A stretch of 64,000 bases of DNA. It comes from Peromyscus leucopus. Taxonomy: Eukaryota; Chordata; Mammalia; Rodentia; Cricetidae. The DNA lies in the NCBI RefSeq assembly GCF_004664715.2, contig NC_051063.1:144921319-144985318 (forward strand), written 5' to 3'. The notes under the pieces were generated by a model. The model worked only from the letters and a program-made list of their open reading frames with translations. It was not told where the DNA came from and did not search any database. This document shows, piece after piece, positions 24,701 to 38,100 of the stretch (position 1 is the stretch's first letter; every line of letters starts with the position of its first letter). The position numbers and the translations under genes were made by a program.

Positions 24701-27700
24701 ATAACAAGAGACCATAAAAAAAAAAATCAGGTACATTGGAAATGAGTGAAAGAACTCAGAGAAATTAGAAATGTGGTTGCTAGGAAAAAACAGCTGACTT
24801 CAAAGACAGGTCAGAATTGTGATAAGTGAAAGATACCAGTCACACCGGGCAGTGGTGGCACACACCTTTAATCCCAGCACTTGGGAGGCAGAGGCAGGTG
24901 GATCTCTGTGAGTTCAAGGCCAGCCTGGTCTACAAAGTGAGTTTCAGGACAGCCAGGGCTGTTACACAGAGAAACTCTGTCTTGAAACACCAAAAAGACT
25001 CTACATCATTTGACTCTACTTGTATCAAAGTCCAGATCAAGCAAATACATTGAGAGAAAAAGTAGGATAGTGGTAGCCTAGGGTGGGAGGACCTGAAGAA
25101 ATGACAGAAGAAAATAGAAACGAATTTTCTTAAAAAAAAAAATACATTTATTTATTTGTGTGCTGGGGTGGGTGTGCATGCAAGCTGGGTGTGTGTACCA
25201 TGGTTTGCCTGTGAAGGTCAAAGGTCATCATGTAGGAGTTAGTTTTCTCCATCCCCTGTGTGGGTCCTAGGAGTGAAACTCAGGTCATCAGGGTTAGGTA
25301 TCAGGCACCATTACCCACTGAGCCTTCCAGGTATGAGGTTTCTTTGGGTTGTGATTAAAAGGTCCTGACACCGATTGTGGTGATGCTTTGTTATATAACT
25401 CTCGGCGACAATGGTTATATCACTCTGAGTATACTGAAAGATACAGAATTATAAAATCTAAATAGGTTAAATACATTGTATGTGAATAACCTATCTTGTA
25501 GGAGGTAGATGATAGAGAGATGATAGACTTTACCCACCTATCCACAAACATAGCAGTTCATAAACACATGAAGAAAAACTTAGTAAACTAGAATATAGAT
25601 ATAAAGATAATACCCAGAAGACAACGTAAAGATGGACAAGGAAGTGTAGGGGAGATAATGTAAATAATAGTGAAATTCTGTTTAATTGGAATTCCAAAAG
25701 AAGAGAACAGCGAGAATGGAAGGAAACAGTATTCAAAGACATAGTGGTAAAGAATATTCCAGATCTGGGGCTGGAGAGATGGCTCAGTGGTTAAGAGCAC
25801 TGGCTGCTCTCCCAGAGGACCCAAGTTCAATTCCTAGCACCCACATGGCAGCTCCCAACTGTCTCTAACTCCAGTTCCAGGAGATCTGATACCTTCCTAC
25901 CAATGCACATAAAATAAAGTTAAATAACTTTATTTAAAAAAAAAAATATTCCAGGCCTGATGAAATACTTGTACCGCAGAGATAAGAACAAAGAAAATGG
26001 ATACCTAGACATATCATAGTGAAGCTGCAGGCTGAAAAAGACTAAATAAGACTTCCAAGAGCTGAGAGAGAAGATGATTTACTTATAAAAATGAATACTC
26101 TAGCCAGGCGGTGGGGGCACACGCCTTTAATCCCAGCACTCCGGAGGCAGAGGCAGGCGGATCTCTGTGAGTTCGGGGCAGCCTGGTCTCCAAAGCGAGT
26201 TCCAGGAAAGGTGCAAAGCTACACAGAGAAACCCTGTCTCAAAAAAAAAAAAAAAACCAAAAAAAAAAAAATGAATACTCTAACTAAACTAGGGGTGAGC
26301 CTTAGGTTTCAAATGCCCAAGCCAGGCCTAGTCTGCCTGCCAATCCAGATGTAGAACTCTCAGCTCCCTCTCCAGCACCATGTCTGCCTGTGTGGTGCCA
26401 TGTTTCCTGCCACGGTGATAATGGACCGAACCTCTGAACTGTAAGCCACCCCCAATTAAATGTTTTTCTTTATAAGAGTTGCCGAGGTCATGGTGTCTCA
26501 TCACAGCAATAGAAACTCTAACTAAGACACTAAGGTTTGGAGATAGAAACACCTCAGATCCATTTCAAAGAATTTCCTAGAAGCACCTGACCCCAGAAAG
26601 ACAGCCAATAAAACAGCGGTTCTCAACCTGTGGGTTGCCACTCCTTTGGAGATTGCAAATCAGATATATACATTATGATCCCTAACAGTAGCAAAATTAC
26701 TGTACTTATGTAATAGTTATGAAGTGGCAACAAAATAATTTTATGGTTGGGGGTCACCACAACATGAGGAACTGTATTAAAGGGTTGCAGCACTAGAAAA
26801 GTTGAGGACCACTTCAATAAAAGGATTTTGTAAAACATACCCTAGATCCATTGTGCCAACACATAATGTAACAGCATTTAAAATATACACAGCCCAAGTA
26901 GCCAAGAGGTTAGGGCTCTTACCAATTTTGATAAGTTTGATATGTGTAGAATTTCTCTTTATCCCCAAAGATGAAGTGGCCTCATCCTCCTTCCATGCTT
27001 GGTTTTTTGATTTTAGGTTTATTTTTATTTTATGTATGTGGATATTTTGCCTGTATGTACGTCTGTGTACCTCATGTGTGCCCAGAAGGTGCCACATCCC
27101 GTGGAACTGGAGTTACAAATGATTGTGAGCTGCCATGTGGGTGCTAGGAATCAAACCTGGGTCCTCTGGAAAAGCAGCCAGTGCCCTTAGCCATCCCTCC
27201 AGCCCCTTCCATGCTGTTTTGAACAACACTGATAATAAACAGAGGACAAGGCCATGAATCAGTACAGTAATATCCTAAATCCATTTCCATACCAAGAAGA
27301 CAGAGTAAGATGCCAGATCCTTCAAAATGCTACTAGCACCTGCCAGCAGGCCCTTCCTGTGGGTCCCCCTAAACTCCACTTCAGTCTGGAGAAAATCCAG
27401 GGTCCTCAACTCACTCCAGAGTGTCAAGACAGCAGCCTCTCTCGGCTTGTTTTGCTTGTGTTTCTAACAAATTTTTAATTTCACTGAGGAGATGGTCCCA
27501 TCAGCAAAGTACTTGCTGAACAGTCATGAGGACCCAAGTTCAATCACACGGAACCCATATGAAAAGCTGGACATACCAACATGCACCTAAAATCTCAGTG
27601 CTGGAGATCAGAGACAGGAGGATTCCTGGGACTTGCTGGCTATGCAGACTAGTGGAAACAGTGGGCTCCAGGTTCAGTGAGAGACCCGGTGTCAAATAAT

Positions 27701-30700
27701 GTGACTGTCTATAGAGGAAGACACCTGACAGAGACCTGGGTCCTCCGAGGTCCTCCAAGTGCACCGGCATACATATGCCGCCCCAAATTCATCTTGCAAC
27801 TTCCCAACCATTTCTCCACCTCTGGAGGAACTTTGGGGTTCATCAGTCCTTGTCTGAATATCCTTGCAGATGGTTATTAGAGAGGAATGCAGTATAGAAG
27901 CAGGATGGCGGCAGGGTGGAGCCTGAAGCTGGAAAAATGAGAACATCCCAGAGAGATACAGCCTTGAGAGGCTGGTCCAGGCTGTGGACAGTATTGAGCT
28001 GTGACTGCAGATGTCAGCACTGACATTGGGAAGCTGATTCATGGCAGCTCCAGCTGGCTGGCAACCCCAGGCCTTGGATGTTATCACAGATATTGCATCC
28101 CCCATATATGGCATCCCAAATGAAGTAATTTGTGGCTTCTTCCTTCCTTCCTTCCTTCCTTCCTTCCTTCCTTCCTTCCTTCCTTCCTTCCTTTCTTTCT
28201 TTTAGATTTATTTATTTATTATGTATACAGTGTTCTGTCTGCTTGTATCCCTGCAGGCCAGACGAGGGCACCAGATCTCATAACAGATGGTTGTGAGCCA
28301 CCATGTGGTTGTCGGGAACTGAACTCAGGACCTCTGGAAGAGCAGTCATTGCTCTTAACCCCTGAGCCATCTCTCCAGCCCCTTGTGGCCTGTTTCTAAT
28401 GAGAGGGGATGTGAGGGTAGAGGTAAGAAGAGGCCCAGGTAGTCTTCCAAAGCTGTCTTTGGAATCTTGAGTTCAGAACTGACATTCTGGGGGCCCCTTT
28501 CCAGGATCACTCTTATGGGTACACTCTGCTCCAGTGTTCACTGAAGACAGCTCAAGTAGCCAGGCAGTGGTGGCGCACACTCTTAATTCCAGCACTTGGG
28601 AGGCAGAAGCAGGTGGGGTCTCTTTGTGTTTGAGGCCAACCTGGTCTCCAAAGTGAGTTCCAGGACAGCCAGGACAGCTACACAGAGAAACCCTGTCTTG
28701 AAAAACAAACAAACAAGCCGGGCGGTGGTGGCACACGCCTTTAATACCAGCACTCAGGAGGCAGAGGCATGTGGATCACTGTGAGTTCAAGGCCAGCCTG
28801 GTCTACAGAGTGAGTTCCAGGAAAGGCACCAAAACTACACAGAGAAACCCTGTCTTGAAAAAACAAACAAACAAAAAACAAACAAACAAACAAAACCAAA
28901 AGAGACAGTTTAAGTACAGCCCTTGGTACCTTTAGGAGTCTGGCCTGGCCCCAACCAAGTGAGCGAAGCTGCTCCAAGCACTTCCCAGTCTGGCCGAGCT
29001 TGTGACCCCAGAAGAACGGTTCTCCATATCTTGATCCCAGGGACCCAATGCCAAGCACTATTGTTCAAAGGGGCTGAAAACTGCCCACCTCTGACAAAGA
29101 GTTAGATGCAGTTGACCGTGACTGTCACCCACTGTCAGGAGGCCAAAGTATTTCTTTAGCAGTTTACCAAGTCAATGAAACAACAGTACATGGTGAGGAT
29201 GAGGGCAGGAAGACGCGTATAGACTTCTACACCCTGCTCATCTGTGGTTTCGGTGAACAGAGGTCAACCATGGTCCAAAACAAAACAAAACATTAAATGG
29301 AAAATCCCAGAAACAAACAAGAAAGACACTTGATGGTGGAGACTGGACACGATGCCTCAGCCAGGTGACCAAGGTCAGCCTAAGTTTTCAAACTGCTTTC
29401 ATTGAAGCCTATTGTTATCATTGTGCAGAAGGAGGGCAGTGATGTAAAAAGTGTCCATCTCAAGTCTACGTTATGATACAGCTAGTAAACCACAGCTGCC
29501 TTCAATACTCCTGGAGAGAGCAGTCTTGGTAGTCAGCCCCCAAGCAGGAGGGAGGTAGGAAAGCATGCAGGAACCAAACCATAGCCTAAAGTCCAGAATG
29601 AATCTTCAGGAGCCTATACCACTCTAAAGAAAATTACATATATTCTCCATGTAAATTAGGGAGTGGAGAGGGAGAGTCATGGTACTTCTGCAGTACATAA
29701 ATTACGCAGATACTTCCGCCCTTGAGGAGAACTTCATCTTTGTCCTCAGGTGCTGATTGTGTACGGGGACTTCCCAGCACAGAACCCAGGATGTAAAGTG
29801 GAGGAAGGAACACTTTATGGGAAAGATGTCTGACAAACTTCCCAGTCAGGTGATCAAAGTCAACATCTAGGGTGACAAGTCTTGTTGATAGTTTGGACCC
29901 TGGAAATATCATCATAAGAAGGACACTTTATACCTCTAGAGACTTCCTCCTCCAAGCCTGGAGCCCCAGTGTGGTATGAGAAGAGCAGCAGACAGATCCA
30001 ACTGAGGCACACACTATATACAGTGTCTAACCAGTCCATAGAACCACCAAAGTCATTAAAAACAAGGAAGTCACAGTAAGAGAAGATATGACAACTAAAT
30101 GTGCTGTGATGCCCTAGATGGGACCCTAAAGGACCCCAAAATGGGGGAAACTAAGGACTCTGAGTGAGCACTTTTCAGTCCATCAAAATGTTTATTTTGT
30201 TGTCTGATGGTGGTGGCATATGCCTTTAATCCCAGAGGCAGGTAGATCTCTGAGTTCAAAGCCAGCCTGGTCTTCAGATCGAGTTCCAGGGCAGCTAGGA
30301 CTACACAGAAAATCCTGTCTAGAAAAACAAAACAAGGCCAGGCAGTGGTGGTGCACGCCTTTAATCCCAGTACTTGGGAGGCAGAGGCAGGCTGATCTCT
30401 GTGAGTTCGAGGCCAACCTGGGCTACAGAGTGAGTTCCAGGAAAGGCGCAAAGCTACACAGAGAAACCCTGTCTTGAAAAACCAAAACAAACAAACAAAC
30501 AAAAAATCCCAAACAAACAAAATCTCAAAAGACAAAACAAAACTCCCCAAAAGCAACAAACAAACAAAACAAAACAAAAACCCACAAATGTTTATTTCGC
30601 GTGCTTATGCTGGAACCTGCTGTTAGTTATTTAGCTGCGTTGTGTTCTTGCCCTGCAAGGAAGTGTCACGAAACACGACAGAATCTGCTTATAAGAGTTT

Positions 30701-32123
30701 ATTAGAGATAAAGGGATAGAGAGTGCGCAGGCCTGTGGGAGAGACACGTGCGTGGAGAAGAGGGAGAGAGAGAACCGGGAATATGGCGCTCTGCTTTAAA
30801 ACCGGCTGGGGGCGTGGCCAGGTCACGTCACTACTCCACGCGTGTGCGTAGATCACATGGTCACGTTGCGTGCTTACGTGGCCATGAAGCGTCACGGATC
30901 CTGGTTACGTGAGACGCCTTGACCTGGAAATGGCTATCTTGACCTGGAACTGGCTAGGCGGTGTCCAGGTCCGCCAGGTATCCTGGTTATGAGAGAAGCC
31001 CTGACCCGGAAATGCCTATCCTCACTTGGAATTGGCTAGGCGGAAGTGTCCGCCTGGTATATGCGACCATGGGGGTGTGTTGTGAACCCTTCACCTGCCT
31101 CTTTCCTCACTTGTAAGACTTTTTTCTTGACTGGAGAGATGTCTCAGATGGCAAAGTGTATGCCTTGCAAGCATAAAGACTTGAATTTGGTTCCCAGAAC
31201 CTAAGTAAAAACATCTGGGCATGGTGGTGTGTGCTTGTAATTCCAGCATTGGGGAAGAGGGGACAAGGAAGTTCGCTGGGGCTTACTGCCTCAATAGCCT
31301 AGTTTACTTGGTGAGCTCCAGGCCCAGTGACAGACCCCATCTTAAATAAAAAAAAGATGTCTGAAGAAGAACACCCCAGGTTGTCCTCTGGTTTCCACAT
31401 GCATGCACAGACCTGTACACAGATGTGTGTGCACACGTGTGATAATATTGTGTTCCCCAAAATATTGTGCACCCTAATAAACTTATCTGGGGTCAGAGAA
31501 CAGAACAGCCACTAGATATAGAGGCCAGAAAATGGTGGCACACACGCCTTTAACATTCCAGAGGCAGAGATCTGTCTGGATCTCTGTGAGTTCAAGGCCA
31601 CACTGGAAACAGCTAGGCAGTGGTAACAAGAGCCTTTAATCCCAGGAAGTGATGGCAGAAAGCAGAAAGATATATAAAGCGTGAAGACCAAGAACTAGCT
31701 GGTTAAGTTTTCAAGCTTTCGAGAAGCAGTTCAGCTGAGGTCCATTTGAATGAGGACTCAGAGGCTTCCAGTCTGAGGAAACAGGATTAGCTGAGGAATT
31801 GGCAAGGTGAGGTGGCTGTGGCTTGTTCTGCTTCTCTGATCTTCCAGCATTCACCCCAATACCTGGCTCCAGGTTTGTTCTTATTAATAAGACTTTTTAA
31901 GACTCGTGCTACACACACACAGGACTGTTTCCTCCTGTCCTTCACCTGTCCTGATGGCATGAGGGAACTGCAGCTGGCTTCGAGGTACAGACATGGGTCG
32001 GTTTAGTTCAAAATCTCAGTTTCACTACTGGCTGGTGTAAAAGGCAGGGAGGTTATGCTGAGCTCAGCTACTAATGTGGGTGAAATCTCTCTCCAGACCA
32101 CAGCTATTAGCCGGGTTAAAAAC

Positions 32124-32180
<57 letters not shown>

Positions 32181-35100
32181 TGGTAAAGGCTGTAGCTTTT
32201 AAAATGGTGGTAAATAGACATACCATTAACTTCGCAAGTGTACAGTTCAGTGAGTCCATTCACATCACTATCTGACTATTCATTTCTGGAATGTTCCCAC
32301 CTCATTCTTGCCTCCTTCCCCTGGTAATTATTATTACTTTGTATTCATATTGCTATGGAGTAAATGTGTAAACTGAAACTCTGCTGATTTACAATGGGTG
32401 CCTGTCTTCCCCTCGACCTGGTTGCGGGTGTCTACCATTCTACTTCCCAACTCTCTGAAGTTGGCTGTGTTAGCTACTTAATGGAAGTGGAATCATACAG
32501 TTTTGAGTTTTGTGACTGGCTTACTTTATTTAATACAAAAATTTCAAGATTCATCCATGTCTTTGAGCACAGTGGTACATGCTTAAAGTCCTGGCACTCA
32601 GGAGGCTGAAGGAGGAAAATCTAGACATTTAGGTCAGGCTGACCTATACAGTGAGACCCTATATCTCTCCTTTCCTGTTTTAAGAGAAAGAAAAAGAAAA
32701 GAAGGGAAGGAAGGAAGGAAGAAGGAAAGAAGGAAGGAAGGAAAACTGGGTGTGGTGCATGTCTCTGAAGCTCACCGTGAGGAGGAGGCAGAGGCAGGCG
32801 ATCTCTCTGACTATGAGGCCAGCCTGGTCTACAAGCGTTCCAGGACAGCCAAGGCTAGACAGAGAAACCCTGTCTCGAAAAAATGAAAGGAGAAAAAAAA
32901 GGTAAAAGAGGACCAGCAAGACAGCTTAGTGTTTGCCACCAAAGTTGACATTGTGTTGGATTCCCCAGAACCCACATGGTGGAAGAAGGAATCCAGCTCC
33001 TACAAGTTGTCCTTGGACCTCCACATGTGAGCCATGGCATAAAGGCATCCACACAGACACAATATATAAAGTTAAATTAAGAAATGGAGAGGGTGGAATG
33101 GAGAGAAGGAGATGAGTCCCTTTAAAGGCAAACTAATGCTCTGCGGTGCCTGTTTTCCTCTACTTACCCACTGATGGACACTCTGCAAGCTTCCGGTTTG
33201 GGGGATATATACTCAGAAGTGGGGGTGCTAGGTCATATGGCCAGTCATAGGTCGGCTGATTAAGGACTGCTGAGATCTCGATATCCTTGGACATACTATT
33301 TTCAATAGCAGCCACCTGAATGGATGTGAAGATCTCGGGATAGGCTATAAAAATATAAGCTTAACCTTGAGCAGTATGTGGTGAATGGACTGAACATGGC
33401 ATTCTGCCTTGCTTGGTGTCTACACAGGTCCATAGACAGGCCCGGGATCCTGAAGGATGAGGAGGCCTTTCATCCTTGGGGGCAGGGAGGGGGGGGAGGG
33501 ACACAATAATGTTATAAAAGCCTGTCTTCTCCAACTCACTTTCAGTTCATTATAAAGCATTTCCACCTGTTAATGGCTTTCAGGATCATGCTATTCCACC
33601 TTAATTAAGCTAATCCTCATATTATGATCAAGAAATCTGATAAAAAAAAGATCTGTAACATCACACATAGGAGATGAAATGAATAATGTGAACTATAGGG
33701 AAATGAGGAGTGACAATTCCTGTGGCCCCTTCTTTGTCATAAAAAAACAAACACAAGCTGACATGTTGGTCCGAACAAAGGAAAGAATTAAGAGAAAGTA
33801 TGAAGCCCTTACAGATTTACATCTGCCCGAGGAAGCCACTTATGTGTCCCGCATAAGTGCCATGAATCCTAACTGCTGGACCACCAGGGAAGAGATAGGG
33901 AAGTGTCCACTGTGCCCTGTGCCATCCAGAAACCAGCTAATGATCGGGCACACCATGTCAAACATTTTTATTAATGGGGCACATGATCAAAAATATTTGG
34001 AGACAGTGACTGGCTAGAGGGTCCCTGTCTTTCATTCCTGGATCTTCTAGGCAAGACTGACTCAACAGTTTGGAGGCATCACACAGTGGATACTGGGAGA
34101 GGGCTGGGGTGAGCATCGTGTATGGAGGATAGAACCTGATATTGCTTGGGCAGAGTCACTTTTAACCAGGACCCCGGGATTTCTCAAAACAGGAATAAGG
34201 GCTGTAGACAGCCCTCAGGGGTTCCCTGGGCTTCTCTCTATATTTCTTCTGGTGTGGCTTCCCGCAACTTCTTCCACTTAATTGTGTCCCTGTGGACCTG
34301 GGTTGTCTCCTGTGTAGGAAGGAGCTGTTATCTCCTTTTCATGAGGCTGTGGAGAGATAGATGCCTAGCAGAGTGCCAGGGGTCTCCAGGGGTAGCCTAG
34401 GGTGATAACCGGACTATTTGTAAACTCAGTGCATTATACGGCTGTGAACAGCTTACCAAGTGTAGCAGGGAGTGAGCACTCAGGGCTGGCCATGCCCGCA
34501 TTCTTCCATTCCCACCCATGGCTTCAGGGAACAGTACATGATCCTAACTTGTTTCCCTTATCCCATCTCAGAGAGTCCCGTTTCAGTAGTCTTTGTAACG
34601 TCATTCAAAGGCTGGCTGGTAATTCACCTCCCTTCTGTCAGTCCTCTTTTCTTTCATATTTCTTCAGTGCTGGAAACAGAACCCAAGACTTCGCACATGC
34701 TAGGCTCGGCAGACTGCTCCGACCCTTGCCTTGTTCTCGTCTCTTTAATGCTTCGCCCCCATCTGCCTGGCGAGCTCTCCCAGGTCTGGCTTTCCCTGCC
34801 CCCTTCACAAGCCTCCAGCTTGGATGACGTTGGAACCCAGGCTGGGGTCTCAATGATACCTGATGGCCTCCAGGTCTCTCCTTTCCCCTCAGGGAAAGGG
34901 GACCACATGCTCGATCTCTCACTGTCACTCCCTCTGGTAGAGCCAAGCAGCCAAGATGATCACTGGACTGTTAGACGCATGCGCAGTGACCACATGACAA
35001 GTGGGGGAAAGATGAGGAAAGAAGGGAGGGAGAAGGGGGCGAAGGAAGGAATGAAGGAAGAAAGAAGAGAAAGAGAGAAGGGGGAGAGAGAAAGGAAGCA

Positions 35101-38100
35101 AGGAGGAGGACCTTTGTACACCTCCAAACCATGTAGGTCCCCGCTCCAGAACATTCTTTTGCTGGGCAAACTCCTACTAACCCTCCAAGTTCCAAAGAGC
35201 ATCCTCCTCTGAGTGGTCCTCCAACTGTGCGGCCTTTCCTAACTCCCTGGCAACCCCATGAGGGCACGTGTGACTGTGCTGCACAGACAGGGAAGCTGAG
35301 GGTTGGGAGGTTCGAACCACTGTCTGGACACACCTCATCCTCAGAGGAGATCAGCTCAGAAGACAGGTCACCCATCTGCCTCTGAGGACCACCTCCCCAG
35401 AGGTCAGAGAAGGGCCTGGGATCTGCGGGCAGGCCATCTTACCCAGAAGGCCATCATACCACTGGCTGTCTGGAAATGCCAGGAAAGGAGTTCAGGAACT
35501 GCGTGGCAGAAACTGAAGCAGAAGCTGGGCCTTGGGTTCCTGGTTGAACTATGACCAACAGCGAGCATGCACTCCTAAGATCTCAACTTCTGGGCTTGCT
35601 TTCTTCCAGTCCGCTTATTCCTACTCTCCCTAGAAGGAGGATGCTGACGGAGTCCAGCTCGGACCTTTTGAAGGGCTCTTGGGGGGGGGGGAGGAGAGAG
35701 GAATGAGGAAGTATTAGATAGAAATAGAGACGTAGATGGAGAGAAAGATAGAGACACAGGACAGCTTCAGGAGGGCCCTGGGTCAGTACCCAGCCACCTC
35801 CAGATTTATTCTAATGGGCTTTTTATAGACTACCAAGGGGAGAGGCAAAAGACCTCCGCCTTTCAAGATCAAAGCACAATGTACACCAAGTACAACCGAC
35901 AACCCTTCAAAACACCTGGTAACCACGCCCCTGGCCAAATCACCCTCTTACGCAGCCCTGTTGGGTAAAGCAAGCTCAGGCTTTCTGACCTTGAGTAAGG
36001 CCTTACCAGGGAGCCTCTGTGGGCCCCACAGGATGCCCACATCCTTCACTGCCTTCCTTCCTCTCCCCCTTCTCCTCCTGCTTCTCCCTTCCCCTCTCCT
36101 TTTACCCCCTTCCCCTCACATCCTCCTCCCCCTCCTTCCTTCCCCTCCTTCCTCCCTTCTCCTCTCTAAAAACATCCATTGCTGCTGCTCAAACCATGTC
36201 TCCACAATGACCTCCCTGCCAATTCCAGGCATACAGAGCCGAGGGACCAGCTCCCCTCAGGTACTTCAGATGGACCCCGAGAGATCCCTACCCCACTTCT
36301 ACCCCTCCTCCATTCACTTATGAGGTAGCTCTAAGGTCTTTGCTCCCTGAGCACAATCCTCCCACGGTTCCCTGTGGTCCTAGAGAAGTCCACACCTGAC
36401 TCAGCCTTCCATCCACCGCCGGCACTCTCCTCGAGTTTCAATTCCCATCCTCCGTGGGGTGGAGTGTCCCTGCTGTACCATCGGCAGAGATGACGAGGGA
36501 CTCCTCAGATTACACCGAACAGTCGGTGCTTGGATTAGCACCGGGGGCGCTGGAAGATTCGTCTTGTGATATGCAAGACACCTGTCAGCTGCCGAGAGCA
36601 GCATGGCATACCAGTTTCCCAAAGGCCTCGGGCTCTTGAGCCTCCATCTCCATTCCTAGCTACCTCTGCCGGCATGTGGGTCCCCAGCCTCTCCCCCGGG
36701 CCCGTCTTAGTCCACAGGCCTCGGCTCTGCAAACATGCCTTGTTCAGATGTGTCTCCCTAGCGTGCCCTGTCTCAGCAAGCACAGCTGAGTGAGCTGTGG
36801 CTCTTCTCCTGGTTCCCGGTCCTTCTGAGTTCCTCCAGCCCAGGAGGGCAGGGTTCAGGCCCAGAGAAGACCCTGGGCATAGAGTTGGAGGGTTCTCGTG
36901 TGCACAGGCAACTGAGGCAAGTCCCCCTGCTGTGTTTTGCAGGAACTCTCCAAGCTGGGTTTAGGGGTGGACACTAACACAGAACTGCGAACTCTGCAGC
37001 TGCCCGTGGATTACAGGGAGGTGAGTCGGAGGCTCGCCACAATCTGGGAAGATTTGCGACCACACGTAAGTGACGCCTGGAGAGGCAGTGGGCCTGGGAG
37101 GCTGCTGATGTGCCAGGGCCTAGGAACTTTCTGGACCTTGTTCTAGGTTTGATTTGAAGGCTGGAGTGTACCTCCCCGCCCCCCCCCCAGCCCCTTCAAC
37201 AGTGTGAGGTAAAAGCTTCTGTCATAAGATTCTGGGTTTGCATAGCAGAAATGAGATTTTTTTTTTCCCAAGACAGGGTTTCTCTATGTAGCCTTGGAAC
37301 TCGCTTTGTAGACCAGGCTGCCCTCGAGCTCACGGAGATCTGCCTGCCTCTGCCTCCCGGGTGCAAGAAATGGGAATCTTTTCTCAAGCAAGAGGACCTG
37401 AATTAAGTCCCTTTTATGGCTGTGGTGCTGGCTGTGGACTTAGGCCAAAGAGCCTTTGGGCCTGGGTAAGAAGGTTAGATGATAGCCCACCTTCCAAGCA
37501 CCCTGCCAGGGTCCTGGTGTGGTGGCTCACACCTTTGATCTCAGCACTTGGGAGGCAGAGGCAGGTGGATCTTTGTGAGTTTAAAACTGGCCTGGCCTAC
37601 ATTATGAGTTCAAAACCCCACTCCAAGCAAACAAAAGCACTCTGCTTACATAGTAACTGACCTTGTATAAAAAGGGGGTACAAATATCCATTCCCCCAAA
37701 GGTAAGAGAATGAAGGAGATCACACACAGCACCCTGTGGTAAGAGTCTACTCAAATGCTGCAACAAAACCCTGTGCATCTATTTTCAAAAGAGGCAAAAT
37801 AAAGTCTAACAAGATTTGATGAGGCTACTGCTAGCCCTTTTTATGAAAGTTTCATTAAAAAATATGTGATTCTGCTAAAGAGCTAGTTCTTCCGGGGTCA
37901 TCTTAGATACCCGCTTGCCCCACCCACTCATGGGGAAAGGGAGCACACAGCCTTATAAGAGCCGTTTGAAACAGAACAGTACTTGAATGTAGATATAACA
38001 TGTCTTCTATTCAAGCCAAAGAGATGTTCTTTTTGGTCCAGTTCCATTAATTAGGGGCCCAGGCAGGGATCCTGGAGTTTCCTGGTGGATTTGGAGTTTG

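Larger units (their letters stand above)
22552..36942 (+). other. Pgpep1l: Pgpep1l intron 2
   Basis: 14.4-kb phase-0 intron, the repeat-richest part of the window, with many SINEs, several LTRs, one hAT element and L1 remnants. Repeat-poor blocks are at about 22.6-24.0 kb, 29.0-30.1 kb, 33.35-34.95 kb and 36.2-36.9 kb. No additional coding exon was recognised in them. Confidence 0.85.

Noticed and set aside
30095..30577. 160-codon open frame on - with [19 protein letters not shown]
   Set aside because: This peptide text recurs wherever a reversed B1 is translated (for example 21.5 kb, 57.7 kb). It is SINE-derived.
33679..34017. 112-codon open frame on + with a C..C pair
   Set aside because: No known domain, no splice context fitting Pgpep1l, and the length is within chance expectation. 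Kept only as an intronic note.
34472..35212. 246-codon open frame on +
   Set aside because: Its second half is the purine tract at 35001-35113 read as Lys/Glu/Arg/Gly. There are no splice or domain signals, and it lies in Pgpep1l intron 2.
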